From: Hydractinia symbiolongicarpus
Taxonomy: Eukaryota; Cnidaria; Hydrozoa; Anthoathecata; Hydractiniidae
Length of the DNA: 64,000 bases
Assembly (NCBI RefSeq): GCF_029227915.1
Contig: NC_079875.1
Location: 4,340,001 to 4,404,000, forward strand
Direction: 5' to 3'
Shown here one piece after another: positions 12,101 to 24,600 of this stretch (the first letter of the stretch is position 1; the number at the start of each line of letters is the position of its first letter). Both the position numbers and the translations under genes were made by a program. The notes below the pieces were generated by a model. It was not told where the DNA came from. It saw only the letters and a program-made list of their open reading frames with translations, and made no database searches.

Positions 12101-14344
12101 TTGGGAATATCTACACAGATTTTTCTACCATTAAAAACAAACAGATTGTCGTATTTGTTGATATTGCTGAAAACTGTCTGGTATGTATATGTTTCATTAT
12201 AATCACACACAAATAGTAATGAGTTGATCAATTTCATAAAAACAAAGAGTGCAATAACTTGCAATAACTTGCAATAACAAACAACAGCTCAATACTGCAA
12301 TTAGAGCACTTGTTACAATTTATGAAATAGAACTTCCACACAAGTAAGAGTTTAATTTGGAATAGAAATGAATTTATTTTTAAGACATGATGTACCTTTA
12401 GAAATAATGTTAGAACAACACTTTCATACATTTTAAGTAAATAAACACTAAACTTTCCAATTGTTGCAAAGATAAAAGTTGAGAGTTTGCGACTTCTAGT
12501 AAGTCCCACTCAAAGTGTTCTTTTGTCAGTTAGTTTTACTAGTTTCCAAGTTATTTGGCCTCAAACTTAAAAGTTAATGCAATGACTTCACTAATTTGAT
12601 TAAAAACATTGACGTTCAATCTACTTTGTCAACATTGTGACGCGAGGTCATAATAAATTATTTGTTATTGTTAATTTTCTGGCTTGTTTTAAAGGAGGAA
12701 AAATTTCATGCGAACCTTGCTCAGTGCACAGACTCAGTGTATATTGCTATAATAGACCCAAGGTATACATCTGATATGAATATATTTAGGCCTACTGCTG
12801 TGGTTGCTGTCATTGTTGCTTTGTTTCAAATGCTCATTTCAAGTTGTTGCTTTCAATTAGAAAAAAATTCTCTGGCCATAGATAACAGGTACTATTATTG
12901 TACAAAACTAAACAACCTACTGTTGTTGTTTTTTATGTAAGATTAAGACTTTTTTTTTCTTTTTTAGGAGAGCTTTCCATATTACATCATACTTCATGTT
13001 TTTCTTCAATATTTTTCTTGGCCTGGTGTCTTGCTTAAAACGCATCATTTTGGGAATGATTTTAGGGGTTTTCTTTCTGCAGCGGTTGCAAAAAAGTGCG
13101 CTGCCAAGATCATACGAAAAACAGGATCCAGGTGTGTTGCATATGATTGATAACTAAAATAACCAAGCTCAAGAAGAATAAATTTTTGTGATGTAATATA
13201 TATCTATGTCTATCCTTCTAATTTGTGATATGCAGATGCCCAAGTTGCCCCAAGCACAAAATATTGGGCAACATGAAAAGTACTGGTTTTGTGATGTTGC
13301 TATAAAATTTAAGATTTATATATTTAAGTGTAGAAATGCTTGGGTGTTTTTTAATCTCACTTTCATGTCAAATTGATGTCCACACCAGCAAGTTTATAAA
13401 TAATTTATGTTTGTTCTGGTGCCCTCGTTAATGGCTAAAGCATTAAGGGCATACTGGATCAGCTGATTCAATCTTATTTGTTCTGCATGGGTAATGAACC
13501 TCGAAACTCGAACTTTTGTGATCTATTTTTTTAAATGCTTTTTATAGGTTACTTAGCCTACTTGGGTTATATACTTTTGGAGCATCAACATGCGAATCCT
13601 GTTTTACAATGTTTCGTTCGATTGCTTTTGGAAACCCATAAAAAAACGCTGGGTAATGAAATTATAACTGAACCCAAACAACCAGGTATCTATTTGATTT
13701 TAGGAGTTATCACAACTTAAATATACAATAATTACTTTATTATTTCTGTTTCTCTGATATTCCTGCCTTTGTAGTAAACCCACCTTATTTTATAAATTAA
13801 TACAGAAATCCTTTTGACAGAAATAATAATGTGTAACATTTTTTATTTAGCTCATGTACAACATCTTGCTGACATAAGTACGAAATTCATAACTGAACAT
13901 AACGGTTTAAACATTGCAGATAAAGATTTTCGACGAAAGAGAGCAATAACAAGATGGTATTTATTTATTTTCTTAATGCTCAACCCGTCCTTGATAAAAT
14001 ATCGAAAACATAATTTATCGAATCGAGGCAGTGTTGATTTTCTGCATCAAGTATTTTTAAATACATTGAAAAATGGCGAAAAAAAGGGTGAAGAATTTGA
14101 AGAAGAGAGCGCAATTGTAACAGAAGCCCATTTTGATAACAACAGCAGTAACAAAAACACAAACAACTTTGAAGATTTGACTGACGTTGATAAGGTTTCA
14201 CTATACGGAAGTTACCTTGTTATTGGTGGTGACGAATTCAATGATTCTTTGAACAGTGCAAATGAAGATTCGTTTGTGCTTAATATTAGCAGAGAAGAAA
14301 TCTTGTTGCATGTTAATACACAAAAAAATGAAACATTTTTATAA
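192..14344 (+). CDS. STRA6-like multi-pass membrane receptor, copy A (5' partial, 18 exons visible)
   Basis: Exons: 192-279, 2000-2088, 4969-5129, 6105-6225, 6898-6973, 7351-7473, 9065-9159, 9435-9508, 9632-9693, 10711-10855, 11064-11139, 11219-11306, 11438-11486, 12063-12180, 12790-12888, 12968-13131, 13548-13685, 13851-14344; together 752 codons plus stop, all phases compatible. The family (STRA6, known as the vitamin A/retinol-binding-protein receptor) is a polytopic plasma-membrane protein that moves retinol. Support: repeated hydrophobic exons; the family's C-terminal block (RRAF-type exon at 12968, HQHANPVL at 13548, and RAITRW..LMLNPSL in the last exon, matching the vertebrate RARW..LLHNP region); and exon-by-exon homology to copy B. 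The N-terminal exon lies upstream of the window. The tail after the last conserved block is acidic and Ser/Asn-rich. Odd: exon 2000-2088 is 39 nt shorter than in copy B because of an in-frame TAA at 2090-2092, and a transposon abuts exon 4969. It could be a working gene with an altered helix or an early pseudogene; the other exons are intact. Ligand is not known. Confidence 0.85.
2000..2125 (+). other. Copy A exon with stop codon and shifted donor
   Basis: From 2000 the frame encodes a segment homologous to copy B 19709-19836 (basic KRK then CC-G-PG). Where copy B continues with an Arg codon and a hydrophobic run, copy A has TAA at 2090-2092. The same bases form a consensus donor GTAAGT at 2089-2094, and splicing there (phase 2) joins in frame to the exon at 4969. 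Residual homology beyond the stop continues to about 2124 (MLT in both copies), followed by another possible donor (GTTAAA, 2125) at the position used in copy B. Confidence 0.6.
2338..4967. mobile_element. 2.6-kb inverted-repeat DNA element with TTAA target duplication
   Basis: The element runs 2342-4963 and is flanked on both sides by TTAA (2338-2341 and 4964-4967). Its ends are inverted repeats: left AGGTACTGTCCGGTAAAA, right (reverse complement) AGGTACTGTCCAGTAAAA, 17 of 18 identical. A TTAA target duplication is typical of piggyBac-type transposons, but no transposase is recognisable inside, so the superfamily is inferred from the ends only. The interior carries P2X7-C-terminal-like coding remnants (2702-3391) and AT-rich sequence with no other identified gene. 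The element lies in a copy A intron; its right end stops one base before the last base of the splice acceptor. Confidence 0.7.
2702..3391 (+). pseudogene. P2X7 C-terminal-like domain remnant inside the TTAA element
   Basis: Segment 1 (2702 to about 2905) reads an acidic linker then WC-C-C-R-P...CLCCNE, like the cysteine cluster of the P2X7 receptor intracellular C-terminal domain. Segment 2 (about 2992-3110) holds KKCITER and, after a frame change, a TALVALHDRESRGLK stretch. Segment 3 (about 3190-3391) reads RYAAYRQF-WFVHNHLGKG-RRVIPSC, then after a one-base shift YTGFKEDEE, matching the ordered C-terminal motifs of this domain. No P2X channel membrane part is present. Such stand-alone domains are common in cnidarian and fish genomes. 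At least two frame breaks and a stop after GLK make this a probable pseudogene unless undetected introns account for them. Function unknown. Confidence 0.6.
4964..4981 (+). promoter_or_regulatory. 3' splice acceptor formed at the transposon/host junction
   Basis: The acceptor reads CCTTTAAG with exon starting at 4969 (completing a Val codon, then PLNM-DSYENR; copy B has PVNM-DGYENR). TTAA is the target-site duplication, so the AG uses its last A plus one host G, while the upstream pyrimidine and branch-point region is transposon terminal sequence. A Met codon at 4979 lies at the same place as in copy B and could alternatively serve as a start in a transcript begun from the element. Confidence 0.6.
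11536..11662 (+). mobile_element. Short Helitron-like element, copy 1
   Basis: 127 bp starting TCTCTTTATAAT and ending CTAG, flanked by A on the left and T on the right, the signature of Helitron-type insertion (5' TC, 3' CTRR, between A and T). It shares GTCTGTCTG near the start and AATAAAGGACG..CG near the end with copy 2, and the TCTCTTTA start and CTAG end with copy 3. A CCCCGGGG palindrome lies upstream of the end. Lies in a copy A intron. No coding capacity. Confidence 0.5.
11663..11780 (+). mobile_element. Short Helitron-like element, copy 2, in tandem with copy 1
   Basis: 118 bp beginning TCTATATTATAATACCC directly after the CTAG of copy 1 and ending CTAG followed by T. It repeats the GTCTGTCTGTCAC start and the AATAAAGGACGAGCGA..GGATTTACC end. 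Head-to-tail arrangement without spacer is known for Helitrons. No coding capacity. Confidence 0.5.
12251..12280. repeat. Short tandem repeat, about 10-11 bp unit, three copies
   Basis: GCAATAACTT is repeated nearly three times in tandem in a copy A intron, shortly after the exon ending at 12180. It is simple-sequence expansion with no visible function. Confidence 0.7.
12541..12640. repeat. Dispersed repeat, related to 52007-52110
   Basis: TTTCCAAGTTATTTGGCCTC and the following segment (AATG-CTTCA-TAATTT, then a GACGTT..AC-T block ending in a GTG-CG-CG motif) recur in the same order at 52007-52110. Two diverged copies of an unidentified interspersed element; coding and terminal features were not found. 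Confidence 0.5.
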
Positions 14345-17300
14345 AAAAAATTATACTTAGTTTGATTGTTGGTTATTGTTTAGATTTAGGAGTGTAATTT
14401 GTGACCTTGGTTGATACTTTTAGGACATGTTGTACCGTAAAAACTGAAAACAACATATGTGAACCGAACTTACGAAGAAAATCGAGCTTTTGTTTTGTTT
14501 TATTTCAGTTTGCTTTATCTTTACTAGTTACTTAGATGTTTGACTGACCTTGGATTGGCATTTCGTTGAAAATAACAGAAATTTTTTAGAATTCTTATTT
14601 CGAATGGAGCTTCACCTGTCACGGTATCTCCCTTCTTTATAGAAGTATCCTTTGTAATGTTGAAATGCTTTTTGTTGTGTTGTTTCTCATACACACCCTA
14701 TTACAATTTTTTTCTTCTTAACAGAACGATTTAAGCTCTCCATGCTGAAGCTTATCTTTTGAGGGGAAAAAACAAACTTCTTGGAAAAAAACAATGTATT
14801 TGCTGCAATAACAAAAAAAGTTGAATGAATTAAAAATTCTAGTATAAGCGAATAAACTTCTATTTACCAAAAAATGGTTTACATCGTCAAACGTGAGATT
14901 TTAGGGCTTGACAATACTCAAATATTACTTTTTTATTTTTTTTTATCTGACGCTTAGGTATCCGGTAAAATCTAAACTTTGGGATGACATTTAACATAAA
15001 ATTATTTATACGTATTTATTAATCATTTTTAGAATTTTTGATTGTATATAATTTTATTGTGTTGCAAATAAAAACTAATACTTCTTGTTTTATCAAAATG
15101 TGTTGGTTGATTGTTTCTTTATTGATTCATATTATATGAGTTGTATAAATGTATAAATAATATAGAACTGGATCAAGAAAACTAGTTTGCCATTAAAGTA
15201 ACAGCTGATAGTTTTCTGCAAATTTTACATTCAGGTTTATTTTTATTTGCTTTTGTTATATTTTAATCTGTTTTTCTTTTAATTTATTCATTCATGAAGA
15301 CATTAAATCCTCTAAAACTAGCAAAAACTCGAATAGGGACTGCAAATTCTAGTTGTTTGCATGGAAAAATTAAGTAAAGAAGTACAAAAGGTTTGCCATG
15401 TCAACAAAGTTAATGATAAATGTTATGTGATCACTGCATATTTTTGAATTTCCGCGCCCGAAGGCGTGGGAAATTCTTTAAAACCGTCGTTTTTTTTCTT
15501 TTGGAGCATCTTTTGAGAAAAAATCGACCCTGGGATTTCACGTTCCTCTGATTTTTTGTTACCTAAATGTCATTTTAGGCCAAAATTGGTCCAATAATTA
15601 AAACTACTTTATTTTGGACAAAAATTGCCACAGTTAATAAAAAAAGTATGCTGAACATGATGGTGGCATCAAAATTTTGATTTTTTGTCAACTAAATGCC
15701 GTTTAAGACCATAAACGTTTCAATAGCAAGACTTTCAACCATGAATGATAGGCTATATTTTTTGTTAGCATTTTCTTTTAAAATATGAGTTTATTATGAC
15801 ACGTTTCGTTTTGTTTGCGTTTGTTGTAAGATATAATGTCACTTGTGTGCTTTATCTTCAGAGCTTCATGCACCAAACCTCTTCGAATGTTTGGCACAAT
15901 AACACAACGAATTAGCAGGTTGTCATCAAATATTTTTGTAGCGAGCGGAAATTCTTAGAGCCTCCAGGGCTTCTTGTTAGGTTTCATTCTGTTGTCAATG
16001 CTCTTTTAACTGGCTATGGTTTTCATTATTTTTGAGAGGCATGCGATAGTAAATGTACGCTCCAAGTTAAGGTTTGCTATTATTAATATTGAACAACACA
16101 CGTAAAAGCACACCTAACCACCTTTTATGTATCATTGGTGGTTTTAAAGTGCTTCGACACATTTAGCAATTTTTGATTTTTTTATATGAACCAATAAATA
16201 TTGAATTTTCTTCATTCGATTTCCTGAAAACTTAGATTGTTGCCAAGTTTTAAAAATATAAAAGTATGGCCACTAATAGATATCTATAAAAGTTTAAAAG
16301 CGGTTAAATTGTTTCAAAAAAATACATGAAAATGTTTTTCAAATTTAATTTACAAAATTAATCTTTAAATTATGTGCTTATTCCTAAAATTGTTTTCATT
16401 GTTTCAAATTGTTTAACTAGATACTGATATAAAAATTACAGTAGTTAATTTTGTTCTAATTGATAAGGAGATGAGATTTTGAAGTGTTTAGCTGCACGTT
16501 TCAATAAGAAAGCAGACATAGTGATCTGGTTTCCAATGTTTTTTAATTTTTACTGCAATCTTAAAGGTTCTATAACCTTTAAAATGTTTTCAGAAAATGC
16601 GAGTTTGATAAAGAATAAAGTATAACTGCCTTATGGATGTATTTGAAGTGGATTAGATCTGCCTTAAATAACACTTACTTTTTTGCTGTATATTAAAATA
16701 CCTTGCTCTAAAAATAAAAAATTGTTGTCAACTATTAAAAGTTCTTCCTGTGTATTTTCTTATAACAAAACTGTGGTTGCGAAAGTTTTTTTTAGTTTAG
16801 GTAGTGTACCGATTTCGTATTTATAAAAGAACAATGTTTCAGAAAAATTATTTTAAACCTAGTGTTCATGAAGTGTACTTTCAAGAGAATTTTTTGCAAA
16901 CTAAAAAAAAATGCTGTTCAAGCAAACAACAAACCGTAGAAACAATAGATGAGTAGAACTGCTAAGATAAGATAAATCTTTGGCCAAAATTCGTACAAAG
17001 TTTTGTCATCAAAGAGTCATTTAAGTTTAAATTTTATTTTTAACACTCGTTATCTTATAGGAAAGATCTTCTTCAAGGTGAATATAATCTGTTGCTTCAA
17101 CTTATTTGTATGGTTAGTAAAATAATAGTTTATGTTTGCCACTATGATTTATTTATTTATTTATTTATTTTATTCCTTTGTTTTTGCATTGTTTTGTTTA
17201 CATTTCAGTTTTTGTTTACCAAGAAAGGTAGGTTTTTTTTAAAAAATAAGTTTAAATAAAAAAATAATATCTAGGGTGGAGTGTTTTGTTGATATAAAAG

Positions 17301-18697
17301 TTTTTGTAATTGCTGTTGAAACTGCTGAAGTTGTTATTTTTGTTTGTTTAAATTTTCTTTCAGTTTCATTCAAGCTTAAAAAAACTCAAGCTTCTACAAA
17401 ATTTTCAGATGAATACTTAATTAAAAAGAAAAAATATGTTTTTGAAAGCTGTTAATAGTGTTATTATAATATAATAATTATTTTTAATAATTTAAAATAT
17501 TTTATTACTTACATGTCATTTGAAAGAAGTTAGGTTATTGTGGTGAGACAAGGTTATTTGTCTTAACAGATGTTCTCAAATTACAGATGAAAACATGGTT
17601 GCAAAAATGTTACTGCTTATGTGCAGGATTTGACAGAAAAGTGGAAGAAAGTTGGATTATACCTGTTATGCACAAAACTTTTTTCAAATGGTTTGAAATA
17701 TAATACTTCTTGAATGACGCTTCAGTTTACAATAGAGCTGTTATGCAGTGGTAGTAAACACCTCTCACAAACATGAAATTTTAAACTTTAAAGTTTTTTT
17801 ATTAGCTTACTTTAAATACAAAGTTATAAGGATTATAAGGGTGTAACAAATGGCTAAAAATAAAAAACTTTTTGAATGAAAGTTTAGGTAACTACAAAGC
17901 TTTTATGCGATGCTTTTAAACTTACAAATTCAGTTGTTTTCATATTTGGATAAGCAGAAGAAAATGGTTTATTAAACTCTTTGAAATAATTAATATGTAC
18001 GGGGGCATGCAATTAGAAAATTATATATGCAGTAAAAATTAATTAGCCTTATTTCAAAATAGAAAAGAAAAATGTAGTAAAACATTAGCTCAGGTAATTT
18101 GTGAATATAATAACAATTTATGTGTGGAAGGTATCCATGAAAACTTATTTTAAATGTATTATTCATATACTATGTGTATTTCGCAATGAAAATGGTTTCT
18201 AATCTTATTTAATTTCCTTTTGTTGTATAGAACTAAAACCTGAGAGGAAATTGGTCTTTGTTCACTTCCCATTCTTACTGTTATGAAAACCTTTAAAGAC
18301 ACAGGGGCTTCATAAAAAAGGTTAAACTACAAATTATGCTCATTTTAAAAACTATTAATGACTCTGGCTAGTTACTCAATGACTCTTTATGGCTTTATAT
18401 AAAAAACTTAGCGGCTAGGTTAGCCATTACGTTTGCATAAAAAATAATCTTTCGGGAAAATATTTGCTAGTAATCACATGTTGAATTTACCAAGATTAAT
18501 TTTTAAATATTTTAAAATCAATTTCTACAACAAACTAGACTTTTTAAAAGAAAATATTAGAATACTCAAATCAGGACTTAGACTTTATGTTTAATGTGGA
18601 ATTTAATATCAAAAAGTTGTAAATTTCATCAAAAAGGGTGAGGCATAGAGTTTTGGCCACTACATTTACTTTTTTTCGCACAGTATATAATAAAAAA
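14345..18697. other. Intergenic region between STRA6-like copies A and B
   Basis: The 3' flank of copy A holds a candidate polyadenylation signal AATAAA at 14851-14856. A short CGCC-CGAA-GGCG hairpin lies near 15455. A repeat-like stretch ends about 15978 with GCGGAAATTCTTAGAGCC..GGGCTTCTTGTT, also seen at 32187-32222. An (ATTT)n microsatellite occupies 17146-17170. No convincing coding exon was seen; the sequence just upstream of 18698 presumably carries the copy B promoter or 5' UTR, but no promoter element could be assigned. Confidence 0.5.
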
Positions 18698-21600
18698 ATG
18701 CTTCCAGTAGCGAATTTGGCTTTGATAGCAGGGCTTTTAATGCAGTTTGGGATTGAAGATGTAACAAACCCAACTGATATGTTAAAAAAATTGAATGAAC
18801 TCAGTAAAGAAGTTGACAGGATTCATAATGAAACAGGCGTCAGCAAAGAAGAGCTAGAAGCATTTTTTAATACTACCTTACCTTGTATGCAACGCATCCT
18901 AAAAAGAGATATTGAAAGAGGAGTGTCGCCGGATGCCACCCTGAGATCGTTAACAAATGATTGGTAAATATATTTTTTCTTACTTCAGGATTTTATTTAT
19001 ATAATAGATATTAACTTCAATAGTCTTCATTTTACCAGTATAAATTCAATTGCACTATTTTTTTCTCCTTTGAATCGCTTACATAATAGATTGGTAAAAC
19101 TTCAGTAGTATTAAGACCAGTATAATTTAAATTATATATTAGGACTTGTTAACTTCATTAGTTGTTGCAAAAATAAATTTCCTCCAGGTACTCTTAAGCT
19201 AATTTTTACTTCAAAACAAAATATAAAACACCAGAGACAATTCATTTTGATTCATACTTTCTAAAACTAGCTTTCGTCCCATTATAATTCTACCTGTAGT
19301 GGAATTCTTGTGTGTTTTCTGTCAGTCATGTTCAAATTCATAAATTATATTTTTAATTTTTTTTCAGTTTATATGCAGACAGAAAATGCTATGCTGATGA
19401 TAATGCTGCCAGCATATTCTGGGGAATGCAACTTTGTGCTGTATGTTTTTTGGAATTTTCAAATTGTGGTTAGAAAGACAATAACTAACAGAAATTAATG
19501 AATGTGTTACTTTTAGTGCCTATTTTGTGCATTTATTAAAATCTTCCTTTGTTTATCCTGTGCTTTGATTTAAGTACCGTAAAAAATACAGTATGAGCGT
19601 TTATTTAGCTGTACAAGGGATTTTAAGTTTATGCCTGGCTAAGTGCAAAAATATATTTTGTTTTAATTTGTTTGTATAACATAGACATTGTTTCCTTGTT
19701 TGTTTTAGTTTATTTTTCAAATTATCATCAGCTTCAGTCATCGCAGAAAAAGATTGTATATGAACTGCTGTAAAGGCCATCCTGGTTTAGTAATGCGAGT
19801 GTGTCTTATCTTGCTGCTTCTTGTGATGTTGACTTGGTAGGATGTCCATTTGTTCAATTATGCAGTTTTTCATATTCCATAATCGCATTACAACATTAAA
19901 CCTAGCTTCTTATTTATGCTTGAATATATTAAAATGTAGCCACTATAAAGATGCATAAACGGCACAGTGAATAATAACATGGTCAGCAGCCCTCCTATCC
20001 AATGTCTGAAACTTTGAGACCAAATTTGGCCAAATTTGCCCTTTTTTCCATATTTACTAACTTATTTCTAGCCCGGTAAACATGCTGGATGGATACGAAA
20101 ACCGTGTGGGCGTGGCATTGGCTTTTGGATTAACAATAACACAATGCTACTATGTCCTGTTCTCAGATTACAATAAAATTTTTGGTACAAAGATTGGTGC
20201 TGGAATACGAGCATTGCCATCTTATGCGTCAGGTAATAAGTTCTTTTTATTGATATTTTTGTTACAAATAATTTGTTTTACATATCTTATTATTATTTAT
20301 GACATACCTTCTAGGTGGATTTTTCTTATTCATTTTTATCAATCAAAAAATATCTGTTTAATGTTTTTTAATTTTGTAAAAGAATTCTTAATAGATTTTT
20401 ATAAATTAAGAAAATATCAATAAAAAAAGAAAGAAAAAAACCGCTAAAAAATAACTGCTTAAACAATAATTTTTAAAAGAAATGAAAAAATCCTAAGAAC
20501 ATTTAATATTATATTTAATATTTACACAATTTTACGAATCTATATCTTTGACAACATTTATATGTGCAAAAGTGAAATCAAAAATCCCAAACCAATTTTT
20601 ATCGCAGAGATTTCTAATGACTGGCTTTGATAACTAAAACACACTGTCGATATAAAAACCAATCAAAGTAGAAAACATGTCATATACTGCTAAAAGTTTT
20701 AAGTAAGCGACCAAAAAACAAAGTTGTTGTGAATATACCGCATATTTATATATGTTTACAGAGGCGTAACATCTTGTCAAACATTTTGACTTCACTTTTT
20801 TCTCCTTTTAATCATGCCCTACACAATTTTTATTTCAGTTTTCATCAAAATACTTTGTGCAATTTTCATTTCAGTTTTCGTCAAAATACTTTGTGCAATT
20901 TTCATATGAGTTTTCATCAAAATACTTTGTGCAATTTTCATATAAGTTTTCATCAAAATACTTTGTGCAATTTTCATTTCAGTTTTCGTCAAAATACTTT
21001 GTGCAATTTTCATATGAGTTTTCATCAAAATACTTTGTGCAATTTTCATATAAGTTTTCATCAAAATACTTTGTGCAATTTTTATTTCAGTTTTCATCAA
21101 AATACTTTGTGCAATTTTCATTTCAGTTTTCATCAAAATACTTTGTGCAATTTTCATTTCACAAATGGCTTATCCCTTCTTCGTATGTCAAAAATTAAAA
21201 AATCGAATTGTTGGTGCTGTTAATGGTGTATTCTTATGTGTCTTATGGTAAGAATAATCTACTGTTTTGTATGTGTACAAAATTAACTTTCTATTTAGTG
21301 ATAAAAAGATATATGTCTTTTTTTTTTCTATTGTCTTCCAGTATCTCTCTTTTCTGATTAAATTTAATTTGAGTGATACATTTAAAAGCTGATTTTTTTT
21401 CTGTAGGTTGTCACTTGAAATTCAAAAAATATATGTCAACGTTACAACATGCTGGGAATTCTGGGAAAAAAGTGGATTTGGCAGGGTACGTGAAGTTTGT
21501 TATTTTTATTGAAATTATCATTATTTTTAAAAAAGTTTTTTTCTTATATAAAGTTTAAGCGCAGAGAGAATTTAACTGAAATTTGTTGTGAATTTATTTA

Positions 21601-24600
21601 AGTGAATCAAACATTTTAATAATTTTAGCCTGGATGCAATTGGTGTGTGATGAAAAAAGTTGTTAGATTTCGTGACATAGAAATCACATTTAGCAAAAAA
21701 AAACTACAAAATAATCTCTTTAATACCCGTATACGTCGTCTGTCTATCTGTCACGCAAAATGGTACCTCAAGCAGCGAGACGCACTTAATGCGGTATAAA
21801 AAGGACTTTCCCGCGGGCCACCTACTAGTATATCTCTATTGTGTTCATTCATCATTGATTATTTTGTCAATATGATTGTGTTTAAAATTCTATTTATTAA
21901 ATTTGTTCTTGGTTTTTGAAGAATGCTGAATTTCTTATAGTATGGGTTTGACTTGCTGATTAGTCACTAGTTTAATTTGATGTAATTTGACAAAAAATTT
22001 CACATTTTTCAAACATTTTCAAAATTTTCTCTACCCAAGGTAGCTGTCACATCATGCATATCATTTCGTTTAAATAATTTGTGCAAAGAATTTATAAAAA
22101 AATAATTTTTGTCAATGAAATTTTACTTTTTTTAGAAGTATGGATTGCTGTCAATACTTTATGACATTCCTTTATATATATGTCTCGTTCTGTTATTATT
22201 CAAATTTATCATGGTATTGGTCTCAACTATCAAGATACGAAGAAAGAAATTAAAGATAGGTGTTGTAAGTTTAGTCTGTTATCAATACACCTCTTCAAAG
22301 TTCAAGTTGTTTGCTTATTTTCTGTAATAAAAAAGGAAGTAACCAGAGTAGATTTAATACAGCTGTGACCATGGGAATTTATGTATTTCTCAGTTTTTAA
22401 GGAAATAATCACAACTTGAAAATTGTGAATATTATTTTCAGTTTTTTTATATAAAAAAATATTTAGTTCATGGTCAGAGTCTTCTTAATTCGCAACAGTT
22501 TACTGCTTTTTTCATTCTCAACAAGGGCATTGTGTGATTCGATTCTATTATTTTGTTTCCCCATCTTTCACTATTCACGACTACATTTTTATTTAAATCT
22601 TACCCTATATGTTAGTTTTATATGATTTATGTTGTGTTCATATTCCTTGCTTCTACTAAAAATTTAAACACTAAGTAATACAACGTTTTGAAGTTTTATA
22701 GGAATTTTGTGTACTTTTGTTTTCATTTTAGAAGTTGAACTGGTTTAAACAAGACGATACAGATTGGAAGAGTGAATATGTCTACCTTCATGTGAAAAAT
22801 CTCTTAAAACCATGTGAACGTGATGACGGGTACATTCACTTTATTTGTTTATTTGTTAGTGTTTTGATTGTTTGTTTGTGTGATTAAATTTATTTTACCT
22901 CCCCTTCGATTGTTGTGAATAGTACTTGTTAGCACCACATTTTTTGCAGTTGTTTTGTGGCAATCCATGTTGCCATTCCATAAAGTCTTACCAATTATGT
23001 TACCCTCTCAACAACAACAACGTTAGTGTGACTAAACGTCCTAGGCTATATATGTCTTGCCAATGATTTTGAAAGTTTACAAAACTTGGTTGATTTTTAC
23101 ATATGTGAATGATTTTTTGGAAGCACAAGATCCAGAAGGAACTGGAAATATTTTTTTTAGCTATGTAATATTCTTCCCTTTTTAATGTAGTTTCTTTTTT
23201 TTCTTTTTTTAATGAATTTTTTGAATTATTGTAGTCTGTTGGTTATAATTTTTAACATTACAAAACACGCAAAGACTTCTGTAAGCTCTGGACTTGAAAT
23301 CGGCAGAGAATTTAGACTGTTCATAAATACAAAATTAATGTTAATTAGAGATGTTCAGTCTTCTGATGTTCGAATATAAACATCACTTTATTTATTTTAT
23401 TAATATGATGAAATTTTCTTCATGTATTTATATATCTCTTTTTTTTTTAGTATAAGTTTTAATGGTGAAGATAGCGATGAGGAGAATGATGTTAAAATTA
23501 AAAGAATCGTCGAAGACAAAGTAAGAGAGAACTTGTACACATACAGACCAGGTAATATACATTTAGATTTTTTAAGAATTTTTAAAGTAAATTAATTTAG
23601 CTGATACTGCAGGTGGGAGGACGTGCACTGCATTGTAATATCTAACCCTTTTTTATTTTGTTATTGTAAAAACATATTTTGTTAAATTTAGCACCTAGGA
23701 AGAACGGACTAAAAATCTCTGACTTCTTACTCTGAACTCTGAAGACGACTATTTTCATTAATGATTGCGTCCAGATCGTATCAGCGAAATGTGAACTAAA
23801 GGTCGCAAATCTCCAGAAATACTCTTGAAAGAATTCCTAGTGTTTGTTTGTATACATCAGCACCATGTAGCCTTCTTTTTGCATACCATTAATTGTACAT
23901 TTTACCTTGCATATTGTGAATAACTACCCTCAAAAATATTTTTTTTGTCTCAGCGAAAACCTTTTTATTTGTGCTTATATTTTAATTATTATTTTTTTTA
24001 ATTCTTAGTGCGTGTGTTACATTGTTTAATATGTTGACTACTTTCTTTAATATTTTTATGTAACATTGGTTGTGTGTTATTATAGAGTTTAAATATTCGA
24101 CACGTATGGTAGCATCAATTGTTGTTGCTGTACTGGTTATATACACGGTAATATAAAAGTTGACATAAATACTGAAATGCTGAATGAAACCAAACAGTTA
24201 ATTTTCTTTTATAAAAAACGCAAATTTTTGGTTAAGTCAAGATGTTCATTAAGTTAAAAGCGATTTTCGTATCTGCACCGCACAAGCGTTGAGCTGAGCC
24301 GTACTGAATTCCATCAAAAGTTTCAAGATGGTAGCTGTATTTAATAAATTTTTTTTGCAAAATAAGCAGTTTTACCAAGGAACTCTCAAACTTTAGCAGC
24401 GATCGGCTCAAAATTTGCTTTTTTTTCAGTCAAGCCAAACTAGGTCCGGTGTGCGGCAAGGCTCAGTTTGGTGCGCCCAGATATTGGTTTATAAGATGTG
24501 TTAAGAGTTCGTTTCTACACTGCACATCCTATATAATAAAAGTAATGGATTCTCCATTCCACGTTTCTGATGAACGTATTTCTTATAAACAGAAGTGTGT

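Noticed and set aside
20819-21157. Long repetitive open frames on both strands encoding 12-residue repeats
   Set aside because: They arise only because the 36-bp minisatellite keeps frames open; the real coding use is the exon starting at 21127 in a different frame.
20823-21162. CRISPR-like array of 36-bp repeats
   Set aside because: Units are directly contiguous with no spacers, and the locus is a eukaryotic intron; it is a minisatellite.
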